From Tanypteryx hageni (taxonomy: Eukaryota > Arthropoda > Insecta > Odonata > Petaluridae), in NCBI GenBank assembly GCA_028673005.1, contig CM054113.1:43280117-43344116 (forward strand): 64,000 bases of DNA, written 5' to 3'. The position numbers and the translations under genes are program-made. Shown here in pieces: positions 13,164 through 25,100 of the stretch. Numbering within the stretch: the first letter of the stretch is position 1; each line of letters begins with the position of its first letter. A model generated the notes under the pieces. That model saw only the letters and a program-made list of their open reading frames with translations. It did no database searches and was not told where the DNA came from.

Positions 13164-16100
13164 CTATTTCATTGCTCGCCTTCTGTTTGTCGTTTTTCTC
13201 TATTTGTCATGGTCAGAGGGAGACAAGAATGGACCTTCTTGTCCCTGAATGTTTGCTCCGTCCGCAGTGGGGCTAAGTGGGCTCAACTCACGGCTTTCTT
13301 GCGACGTTGGTCGCCGGATATAGTCTTCCTCCAGGAGACTAATTCGACGGCGGCCCCTTTTCCAAACCTCCCGGAGTACCGCATGCACTTCAATGGCCCT
13401 CGGACTCCCAGAACTGGCACGGCGGTGTTTTTCAAACACTCCCTCCGAGCGGTGGTAACGCACGACGTCGTCACCTTCGACGGCCACGTCCAGGAAATCG
13501 ACCTGAGGTTTGAAGGTCTTCCCGGTGCAGTACTCCGGCTGGTGTGTTTCTACGGACCGCACGACGAACCGGTGGCGGTCGAGGCCACGGAGGCCCTCGA
13601 GTCGTCCATAGCGCACCGCATGCGCGACGCAGATGATACGTGTGTGGTGCTCGCGGGTGACTTCAACGTCGCGCTTGATCCCGCCCGAGATAGGTCCTCG
13701 GGTGTGGAACGTCATCCTCGCTTCGCCTCTGCCCTAGGGGACTTAGTGGAGCGTCACCGGCTGGTGGACGTTTGGAGCGAGATGCACCCCCACCGTCTTG
13801 GACACACTTTTTACGGACGCGGGCCTGGAGAACCCAGCGCGAGACTGGACAGATTCTATCTGTCCAGCTCCAAGCTACCGGCAGTCGCGGACATCCACCT
13901 GTTGCGGTCCTTCTCCGACCACAAGGCAGTCGTGATGCGTCTCGCGCTTGCAGACAACGCGCCACGCACTTCACCCTGGCGCTTTGACAACGGGCTGCTC
14001 GATTCGGAGGATTACGTCGCCCACACCAAGTCCCTCATCACCTCCTTCCTTGAGGACTCCCTCGGCGATCCGTCTCTGCGGTGGGAAAAACTCAAGGACG
14101 ACCTAAAATCTCACGCCATCATGTACCGGCGTGTCCTTCGCCGGGCTTTGTCGACCGAGGTCGGGGTGGATTGGTACAGGGTGGAAGGGGAGAAAATTCT
14201 GCAGCGGCTCGGGTGGGACCAACTGGCCGCCAACGACAGGCCCGCAGCGGCGCATCTGGTGTGTTGGGCGGGTAGATGCCGGCCTAGGCAGCTCAAGGAC
14301 ATTGCTGACGAGGGTACGTTGCTGACGGAACCGAGCGCCATCCGTGCGGCCGTCTTGCGCCACTTCTCCGCGATCTACGCCGACGTCGGCGGGACTGAGG
14401 ACGACCCCGAGGGCCGGAGGGAGTTGGGTGAGCTCCTTAGGCTGTCGGAACCGGAGCAGCTCTTCCTCGATTCGCCGCTGACAGCCCACGACTACTCCGA
14501 GGCTTTGCGGCGACTGAGTCGCAAAAAATCCCCTGGTCTCGATGGCCTCACCGCCGAGTTTTATTCGACCTTCTGGGGGCTTCTCCGGATTCCTTTCCAG
14601 GAGATGGTCGAGGACAGCTTCTCCAAGGGGCGATTGCCGCTTTCGACCTCGACGGCGGTGATTGCCTTGATCGACAAGGGAGGCGATGCCCGATCGATTG
14701 CGAACTGGAGGCCCATTTCCCTGCTCAACACGGACTACAAGATCCTGGCTAAGGCGCTTTCCGCGAGGTTCTCTTCGGTAATAGCTTCCGTGATCTCTCC
14801 GGAACAGGGCTACTGCGTCCCCGAGCGGACCATCTTCGACAACATCGCTCTTGTGAGGGACACCATCCGGCTGGAGAACGAGAGGAATTCCCCCTCGGCA
14901 TTGCTCTCCCTCGATCAGCGGAACGCCTTCGACAGGGTCTTGCACGGGCACCTGTTTCGCACCTTGCAGGACATGGGGTTTGGCAGCACCGTTTGACGCG
15001 AATTAACTTCTGCCCGTCGAGCCCTTCGGCAGGTAACGGGCGGGGATCACGCTCCAAGATTGCGGTTGCAGCCCCTTTGGCGGAGCGCCCCCGGCCGGGA
15101 CTGTCCGGGACCGACGTGGCTGTGACAGATCAAAATTAGTCACGGTGCTGACTGAGTGTGGGACCTAAAACTGAAAATGATGATGAATAATAAATAAGGT
15201 GAAGACGTGAGAATTCCCCCATACCGTGGCAATAATAATAATAAACACACACCCACACACACATCCACACACACCCACATTTATATAAGAATATTTTCAC
15301 TTGAAAGCTTACCTCTTTAACACGTTCAACGCTGCAACGAAATTTTATTTTTTCACCTGTGACTGAAACCAATTTTTCTGTTTTCTGTTTATATAGAAGT
15401 TCAGAATCATGAATTGATTAAGGAAAAATATTTGAAAATAATTTTCTGGCTGTAATAATTATTTTAAATTTGGACAACAATCGTCGTCCTCAGCGGTAAG
15501 CGCCGCCCAAGTGTTTTGCAGGATTGCATACCTAATCCCAATTACGATGACTCACAGGAGTATCAATATCTATAGCTTTATCGTCAACATCATTTTTATT
15601 GATAAGTGATTTGTATGATATATGCTTTTCCAAGATTGGAAACATGATTATATCTTGAAATACGAACTGAAAAATCCATATGAAAATTATCTATTTTTTC
15701 AGTTACGTTCATAATAATACTATAGGAGCGTGAATAAACTTTTCATTTTTATTACTTTGTTTTTAGTTAAAAAATTCCTAGAAAGATTTTTCAGGCTAAA
15801 TTTCATAATAGGAAAAAATTATCATAAATACGGATTGAGTAATATCTAATGAAATACTTTTGAACGGCTTTTAAAATTTTATTACAAATTATGTCCTGGC
15901 CAAAATTAATGCAACACCTTGTGGCATTCTACGGCGGCATCCACGCGAACTTAAACAAGCGAAGTCTCTTTTGACGGAATGGCAAACCTGAACAGGTGCA
16001 GGAGTAGGGGAGGATCTGAGGGCTGAGGAAGCGCTGACAGTGTATTTGATAAATTCGGGGTATGGTTTAAGGTTTCTCGGTTGTGTAGCGAATTTTTCTT

Positions 16101-19100
16101 GTTGCATCCGAGCTTCCTACTCTCGGAACTCAGGAAGCGATCTTACAATTTAGAAAGCACGGAGAGAGATTAAGGCGAGGGAGAAAAAACGTTAAATGCT
16201 ATTTATAATCATCACCGAAACCTTGGCCCATGTAATGCCAATGAAATACAAATAAAATAATAAATCTAATATTATATCTTTAATTAATACTAAATCCACC
16301 CTCCTCTGTTCTGGATAACTAGTTCCAATCTCTTCGGCATGGATTTAAGAACGTTCCTGCATAATCCAGTGCTTATGCTATCCCATTCTGCCTTAATAAA
16401 CTTTTGAATAACCACTGAGGTTGAAACAAATGAGGCGGCTGGCTTGGGATATTCTCAGGAGAGACCTTAAGTGCACCGTCTGTCAGATGGGACCGTACTC
16501 CCCTTCCTTGGCATCTTTATCTAAGAACAGGCAAATGCCGGCCTCTGGTAACATTCCTCTCTTCCTCCTGCCTTCCATACCTATTCCTGATCCTTTTCTT
16601 CTGGTCTGAAAAGTTGTTATCGATACTTGCCTCTTTAAATGTAGGCCCATTTTTCCAGTCATAATATGTATATTATCAAGCTGTCTCCTTCACTATTTAT
16701 CGCCTGTTTCAATTATCATACATTGTTACAGTTGGGCAGTTATTGCACATTTGTTTTGTGGTGGCACTTGGCGACTTGTGAGAGTGGAAGGGAAAGACTT
16801 GAGCGGGGAACCTTTAATGTGAAAGTCTACATCATAGCCATGCGCAATAGCACATTTTGGATTCGGACTAATAGTTTGGAGAATAGGTCGCAAATTTGTA
16901 TCAGCGTGCATGTGTGTAGTTCATTCGTGAGTGATTCTTCCAGGAAGCTTTCTGAACTCCATCTGTCCTCAGTACCACCCGCATAACCGCAGTGAACCAT
17001 ACTTCCAGTGTGAACTTAGTGGTAGTGAACTATACTTGTAGTGTGAACTTGTATTTAATTTACCAGAAATAATATCGATTCTTGGTTGAAATGCCACCTC
17101 TCAATCCACGGACGAAGAATCAGGTGGTGGGCTTATTAGAAGCCAACCTATCCTGTCGAGAGATAGCTCGATGCATAGGCGTTGCGCCTTCAACAATTTC
17201 CAGAATGAAAACTAGGTGGGAGACAGAACATTCCGTTGAACAAAAGAAGGTCAGGGGAGGCCGAAGTCAACCACCGCTGAAGAAGATATTAGACTGCTGG
17301 AGTATGTCAGGGAAAATCCCTTCACATCCTCAACCCAAGCCCAAGTTGAAACAAATTTTCATGCAAGTACGAGGACGGTCCGTCAGCGGATCTTGGCCAC
17401 TGATTTGCGATCAAGAAGAGCAGCGATAAAAGAAATTTTAACTCCTGCTCACATTGCTGCTCGCCTAGAATTTGCTAATGCACACATAAGGAAAGGAGAA
17501 GAATTCTGGGGCAGAGTGATTTTTTCCAACGAGAAAACATTTTCGTCGGCGTCTTCTGGTCCAGTGCTGGTGTATCGGCCCCAAAATACTCAATTTGATC
17601 CAAGATACATTCACGAGCAGGCAAGGAGTGGACGCTTTTCGGTTCACGCCTGGGCATGGATATGTGCAGATGGCCCAGGGGTATGCTGGAGGGTGGAAGG
17701 AACTTTGAACAGGGGAAAATACGTTCAGATTTTAGATAATGCTTCCCTCAGTAACGTCGTTATTTGCGGATGATTTTATTTATCAACAGGTAAGTGACCT
17801 TTGAAACTACCTTAATTTTGGGCATGATGTCTTCTATTCTGAGGAATTTAAACATTTATGTGCGAAGTTACGATTTTTCCATTGGTTACTTTTTTATTCG
17901 GCTGTGTCCTACGTGAACAACATATGGGTGTGTGGGTTGCGCTGCCTGTCCGCCCGCGTTAATGTCAACACGTTGTGTCCAAAGTAGACGCGGGTAGTTT
18001 GGGCTGTCGCGATTTTAATTGTTGTGGCAGATGGCTTCACCACGACGCCTGTTTTTCCATACTTCCTTTGAAGACATGCAAGGGGGATGCGAGGAAAAAC
18101 AAACAACTTAGATTTTTACTTTCTCCACGCATACAACGTATATAGAGAAAACATTGTATTCATGGAAATTATCGATTCCCTGATTTTGACGGAGATACAC
18201 GTTTTTAGATCCCATGAATACGTTTTGATAAATTTAGTGATGATGTCTGTGTTACAAACGTTTGAGGACACGGCAACTCAAATAGTTACAATTCTATCAC
18301 CACGATTCACGAAATTTAACATCCACAACTTATTTAACACAACAATGAACTGATAACTTTTTGACAACAGTGCAGGCCTGAAGTGGGGTATTGCGACGTC
18401 ATATTCTCATTTTACTCGAACATGTCCATTAATATTTCAGTAAGAAAATGATTCATAACATATGTAGATGATATAAATATCTACAACATATGTTTTCAAT
18501 AATTATCCATAGAACGCACAATTGAGTCCATGAAAACGTTGGTAATGAAGATTTTGTATACAAATAAACGTAAAGAATGTTATCTTTTACAAGTATTGTT
18601 GGAAACGATTTCCTATAAAATGCATCGCTTAACATAATTTAATCTGTGTATAATAAAGTTCCAAACTTTCAACGAAAATCCCAATCGGAGAATCGTATGT
18701 AGTCCGATGAAAGCCATGAGTTGGTCACATCAAATATTTAATCAAGTGCGGGTGGGTGGTTAGCATCTCCGCACCACCCGCAAATCCTCACTACGGAAGA
18801 CACGCATTATAGTTGATATGTTACTTCTCTCCCGCTCTACACTCGCCGCAACGCCCCGCCTAGGATACAGCCTATAATAGAAGTGTTCGTGAATGATGTA
18901 GCAATAATTATTTAACTATTATAACTATTTTTTATTAAAAACAGGACAACTCTCGAGTGCACACCTGCATGGTGGCTAAAAGGTGATTTGAAGAACAACA
19001 AATCAAACAGCTGGTGTGGCCATCTAGAAGCCCCGATCTCAACCCTATTGAAAACATTTGGGCGTGCATGGCAAGGGAGATTAAAAATAAAAATGTGAGA

Positions 19101-22100
19101 GCCCAAAACGCTGCTCATTTGTGGCAACAAATAGAAGAAGAATTGGAGAGCAAAAGCGCTGGATTATGCGGGAACGTTCTTAAGTCCATGCCAAAGAGGT
19201 TGGAACTAGTTATCCAGAACAGAGGAGGGTGGATTGAATATTAATTAAAGATATAATATCAGATAAACACCAGTTGTTAGTTTTTATTTATCATTTTATT
19301 TGTATTTCATCCACATTACAGGGACAAAGGTTTCGGTGATGATTATAAATAGCATTTAACATTTTTTCTCTCTCGACTTAATCCCTCTCCGTGCTTTCTA
19401 AATTGTAAGATCGCTTCCTGAGTTCCGAGAGTAGGAAGCTCGGATGCAACGGAAAAACTTCGCTACACAACCGAGAAACCTTAAACCATACCCTGAATTT
19501 ATCAAATACACTGTTGGCGCTTCCTTACCCCCTCAGCGCTCGGATCCTCCCTTAGGCTGCGTCCATGCTGACGCTCACAGCTTAGCTCATAGCCTAGCTC
19601 AGAGCTGCGCTTGTAAAATGAATACATTGTTTTAAATGGGGGCGTCCATACTCAAGCGGCGCTCATAGCTGCTGACCGAGGAGAGATAAGCGATGATAGC
19701 TGCGATGACATTTAAATTTGTTTTCTCGGCTAGTAAGCGCTGATAGTCGAGACGCGCGCGCGCAAACAGTAAGCACTGTAGGAAAGAACGCCTCCAGTTA
19801 AACATTTCAGGCAAGTAGAAATATATTTGAAATACGTATAAAATGCATAATTACATCTAATTTTTTATTGGTATTTTATATTTAACAGTTAATTTCTTTT
19901 AGAATGGAAGTTGACAAATTAATAAATCCTGTGTCATCGCGATCGCTTTTGTGGAAACAGGACGATCCTAACCACCACAATCGTTTCATGCTTGACAAAG
20001 CATGGAACGAAATAGCAAATGAAATGGGGACTACAAGTGAGAAATAACTGTAATGGGCAATGTTTGCAGTTTTATAATATAGTATTATATATTATTTACT
20101 GATGAGAAATGAACTGAGAGATTTGAAATACTTTCAGATACATTTTGAGTAATCACTTTACAAAATTGATATTAGTGTTTCATACATGAGCTAATGTCAT
20201 ATACGAAATGAAATAACAGCTTAAATAGAAAAAAGCACAGTTATACAAAGAAATATAGTATGTCTTTCTGGAGCTTCTGCAGACCTTATAACACCGATAA
20301 ATTTCTTGTAACTTGGGGAAAATTCTTAAATATTATGCCCTTCGTTGTGTAGTAAAGTACTCCTTGAACATATTTCTTACATATCTTGCCTGTCTGCTGG
20401 AAGTATTGCATCCTCGTCCTACTGCTCTGGTTTGTTGCGATATATAGTTCTGCGTCTCTGTCGAGGTTCGCTGACAAACCTTCCATGTCAATAATTGTGT
20501 TGTGGAGGACACAAATAGCCTTGATAATTTTATCTGCATATTCAGGCGATGTTTCAATTGGCTTCCAAAGAATTCTGAACTTGGAAGTTATTATGCCAAA
20601 CGACATTCAACGCATCTTCTGTCTCTCGATAATCTCTGATTGAAGTATTCACATTCTTCAGTGAGATCAGCTCTAGGATATGGTTTTAATAAATTACTTA
20701 TTAATGGATAGCCCTCATCTCCTATGAAAACATAGGGGAAAGAAGCATTAGATCCTGTTTGACACAATTACTCCACTTACAAACGACTTTAGGCGACAAT
20801 TTCCCTAAAATGTTTTCGGAAGTGGAGACAGAGATCCTTAAATATTCCTGGAATTTTTTGGATGCTTCTTTAGTTCAGGAAAAAGGTGGTGAAATTCGCC
20901 GAGAATATTCCTTTTTTCATTTATAGGATGCACTGAAAAAGATCTCCCGTTTTCTATCGCTAAAATACGCAACGCAAAACTTGGTTCACGCAGAAGACAG
21001 CCGCTGATCACCTGTTAGAGGCATACCGGCGACTATCGGCGAAGCTGTGATCGAGTATTCTCCTCTCTAGCATGGCCGTAGACAGCGCTCATCGCAGCTA
21101 TGAGCTAGGCTCACTGCTGGTATCTCTGCTCTCGTCGCTGAGCGATGAGCGTCAGCATGGACGCAGCCTAACTCCAGCACCTGTTCAGGGTTGCCATTCC
21201 GTCGAAAGAGACTTCGCTTGTTTAAGTTCGTGTGGATGCCGCCGTAGAATGCCACGAGGTGTTGCGTTAATTTTGGCCAGGACTGTACATAAATATTTTG
21301 TATACATTTTTACACATAATTTTGTATTATATTTACATAATTACGTTATAAAAATACTATTTACAATTTGTTTTCAATTTTTATATTTAATTTAACATTC
21401 TTATGTTATATATACATTATAATTTATATTTTCGTCATACCTACTAAATAACTAGAATTACAAATAAAGATAATTTTTTTTACCAAGTTACTATTATACA
21501 AATTTGACTAGCATTTAATGTTCATGTGAAACTTGACATAGCAGGGTTTGAAACAAAGGGGTGGGCATCCCTCACAGGCAGGGCAAAAAAATTTCGCATC
21601 CTTCCTGAACCTTCTGGATTTACAATATATACATTTTCTTTGTGGGATGCATTTCCATTTGTCATCAATTTCGTATGTCTCAGGATAATGCCTCGACAAT
21701 CCAAGGATCCTTGAGGATTGGCTGGAAGATGGACGTGGGATGGGTTCAGAATAGGCTGGGCGAAGGAGGGATTTTATGACAGAAATACGGAGATCGTATA
21801 AGGGAATTTTGGGATGGGTGTTCCGGTAAAGGAAATAGCTATTCACCAAGACGAGGTGAAGAATATGGATCCCCAGTTTCTTATTCCATTTTCGAGTCTT
21901 ATGCTTGATCGTGTAATAAGACATCATTTGGTCACAATGATCGATGCCACCTATTGACTCGATATAATGAGCAATGGCCTCCGGTTTGGAGGTGACACTA
22001 CCTCCTTGCCGGCGACGGACATCGACCATATTGCTTCCGAATTCAGAACTGATCATCAGAACATCCCGTTTATCTTTCTATTTTATCACGCAGACTCCAT

Positions 22101-25100
22101 GGGAACTAAAGACATCCACAACTTCACCTCATCTTAGTTTTTTAGATATTACCTCAGGAGGATTCCCCTTCCGGTTAGATCAAAGAGATCCTGTACAATA
22201 GGTCCTCAGCTCTAGTAGATGGTGGGCCAAGTCAACACTGTTATAATAATTATCCATGAAAAGGGAATGTCCGGCATCTAATTTGCCTTCCATCAACTTC
22301 CATACAACATTGTCATAAACAATAAATCTTAGAACTAAACTGGAAGGTTTGGTGTCTGTCTCTTCCATTTGGATGTTTGGTTCTAAAATATGATGGTATT
22401 GAGAGCGGAAAAGAAAATTTCAAAATCATTATGCTGTTATCACTCTGAAGCTCTGTGCCCTATTCGGGTGGAATTCTGGCAGGGATTCGGGGAATAAATT
22501 CCAGCATTCCTGGCAAAAAGGTTGTTTAATCCGAGAAATTTTGTGCATAATTTTAAGCATTGGAAATTTGTATGAGTTTTGCTCGCTATACCCAGGAACT
22601 GATTATATATGTGCTTGTTATATCCGAGTGTCACTGTATGTATAGTCCCGGGTTCAATTCCAGGAACTTTTTTCTTATTTGTTTTACATAGGAAGTCTCA
22701 AATCCATCATGCAGAGATATTTTCTTTAATACATTAAAATATCTTAAAATTGTGATATTGGAGCGAGATTTGTACTGTTATAAGTGGAAAAGAATTTGGA
22801 TTCTAATTCTTATCACAGAATTTTTATAATTGATTGAAGTTTCTTGAATCTCTAGTTAAACAAAGCATTTTTGTGTTTTAAATCACATTTTGTTGGATTG
22901 CTGCCATGGAAATGATTATTACCGAATTTGGCTTGAACATAGATGAGTGAACAAATGGGTTATTTTCTTTTCTGCTTGACTACCCTTCAGCAATGGACAG
23001 TCTCTACATACATATTGGCATAAAACAGTAACATTTATTATTTTCATTTATTTAAAAAAATACATGAAAGATGTAATGTACAGAATGAGATTTTATATTG
23101 TTTTTAGTATTTTAAACCTGATAATGTTCATTTAATTTGTTTTTCCAATTTTCTCTATCATTGATAAATTATGAACTTTAAGCAGTATTTATAGTGTGAG
23201 AATTCCTTGGAATGACCTACACATACTGAAACATTTCCTGTCAATATAATTAATGAATTTGGGACATGAACTTTGGGAGACCAACCTGCAATTAGTGCTG
23301 TTTGGACTTCTTGTTATGGTACCAATGGTTGACTGATTAAGGTCCAACGAATGTTCAATTTTGGCCAACGGCTCACCTTTCTCATACCACTTTAAGACAT
23401 TTAATTTCTCATCAAATGAAAGCCTGTATCTTTTCATGCCTTTATCACTTGATTCTCCTGCATCCTTTGAATTAATACCAAATATGGATGCGATCACAAT
23501 GGCAGCTAGCTGAAACTGACTGCGATGCTGTGTAATTCCGAGTCCAAGGCAAGCTAGCATGTGCAACCACACGTTTGATCGTTCAATATTCCAGGTGTTT
23601 GATAAGCAGACGTTGCCTATAACATTAACCAAAAATTTTGTTTATCATAATGCCTTTATTTAAATAATATTTTCAATAAATTAAAATAACAATGCACTAA
23701 CCAACTATATTTTTTACAAATTTAATCAGCCTACCATATTTTTTATAATACATACACAAACGTAGCTTGTCTCCCGATATTATAAATTTTTAATGATCAC
23801 CATGATGTGTAATGCTCACTCTGATGTAAAAATCTTGAGACTGGTATAAAACTCTTAGGTACTTCTAGAAGGGCTAGAAATCTGAAATTTGGCATGTAGG
23901 TAGGTCAAGTGGCACAACCAATGAGAAAAATGGAAAGTCACAAAAAAGTTAATATTTAAGTAGTCTCTTTAAATTTACAAACCCCAAAAAAAAAGCATGG
24001 GATTCTAAAAATGCATTTTTAAATTACTTAAATTTGGGACGCGAATTCATGAAAAGAACAGTTGTCTAGCTGAAGGAAGGAGTCCATAATTTTTTAAGGC
24101 AGAAGTCTGATACATAATGAATTAGTATTAATATCTGCTTTAAATTGGAAAAGTGCGAATTTTTCCTCTCTTCAACAATGGAAATGTATGAAAACCTTAG
24201 CACCAATCTCATTGCTTTTAAAGGGACCTTTAATTCTTTTAATGGACATTAAAGATGTTTGAATGCTTTTCATGGAATTAATGCCCTCATAACGAATATA
24301 GTAGAACTTCCATGACTCGAATCTCAAGGGAAAGTAAAAATTCTTAGAGTTACAGAAACTTAAAAATACAGAAATATATTTTTTTATTATTTTTATGTAG
24401 ACACTGGAACTTCCGTAATTGCAATCTCAAGGGAAAGCAAGAACTATTCTAGTTAATTTCTGTGACTCGATTTTTCTATTATTTCTTTCTATTTTATATA
24501 ATAATCCCCATGGTAGGAATGAGGAAACAGCTAGCAAAGGGGCTGGTTGGTGAGCGGCATTGAGCAGGGAGCTTGCCCTGTAGTTTAATATAATATGGCA
24601 ACAAATATGAAAGAGTGAAAGAAACATTTTTGTTATTATTATTGATGATGATGGAGTTGCAGGATGTCAGATTTGCTGGCATTTGCTTTGGTAATATGAG
24701 GAGATTGTGGAACTAATGGCATAGTCTTTTGGATATTATCACAGTTTATTTTTGTATTATATTTTGTATTTATTGTGAGAAATATTATGGTAATGTTTTA
24801 TTTGGTTTTTAGACTGTTTCGATTGATATTCTGTCATCATGTTAATTTTCTTACCTAAGAATACTTTGTAAAATTCTCTGCTTGTGTCATTTTGGATAGG
24901 CACTCAATGTAACAGTCCCAACCAGAGAGGATAATGCATCGTCGTCAGAGTTGCCTGTGCGTAGCTTAAGGAGCATTAAAAGGAAGAAGAGAGAGAGAGA
25001 GTTGAATGTTGGAGAGCAGCAGCGGAACATGGAAAGGAAAGCAGAGGAAGACAAAGAAGAGAAGGACAAGAGTTGTCAAGTATACAAGTGTCACCATTGT

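Larger units (their letters stand above)
11701..15244 (+). mobile_element. Tx1/L1-like LINE with internal deletion
   Basis: A GC-rich island in an AT-rich intron with two open frames (ORF1-like 12013-13055, ORF2 13209-14996) and an (AAT)n tail at 15231-15244. CA microsatellite lies on both sides (to 11700; from 15244), which suggests insertion into a CA repeat. ORF2 breaks off after the first catalytic Asp of the reverse transcriptase and is followed directly by GC-rich 3' sequence, so the palm, thumb and FADD region has been deleted. About 3.5 kb remain. The clade call rests on the endonuclease-RT spacing and the SLDQ..AFDRV and TDYKILAKA motifs. Confidence 0.85.
19555..21168. mobile_element. 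PIF/Harbinger element inserted in the Tc1 right arm
   Basis: Terminal inverted repeats GGCTGCGTCCATGCTGACGC match on both ends. Flanks are TTA (19552-19554) and TAA (21169-21171); the uninterrupted left arm has CTA at the same place, so this fits the 3-bp TWA target duplication of the superfamily with one later change. It carries two divergent coding remnants, a MADF exon on plus and a DDE nuclease on minus, as autonomous Harbingers do, but it is internally shortened. Confidence 0.88.
15892..21285 (+). mobile_element. Tc1-like element with ~500-bp inverted arms, hosting a Harbinger
   Basis: The right end reads in reverse TA-CAGTCCTGGCCAAAATTAA. The left end is TA-TGTCCTGGCCAAAATTAA with one base lost. 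The inverted match runs from these tips through the subterminal region and into the 3' end of the transposase gene: 15892-16400 on the left against 19160-19554 plus 21172-21285 on the right. The right arm is interrupted by the 1.6-kb Harbinger. Between the arms lie 16401-17081 (unrecognised) and the transposase 17082-19244. Without the Harbinger the element is about 3.8 kb, long for a Tc1 element because of the arms and an intron-like segment. Confidence 0.85.

Noticed and set aside
14103..14951. 282-codon minus-strand open frame
   Set aside because: Opposite to LINE ORF2 in GC-rich DNA; it has no family motif and is a shadow frame.
18748..18781. GC-rich hairpin in the Tc1 intron-like segment as a possible ncRNA
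   Set aside because: Arms are only about 12 bp with mismatches and there is no supporting context.
22646..22665. tRNA-like B box GGTTCAATTCC followed by a T run
   Set aside because: No A box, anticodon arm or acceptor stem can be folded upstream; at most a fragment of a tRNA-derived SINE.
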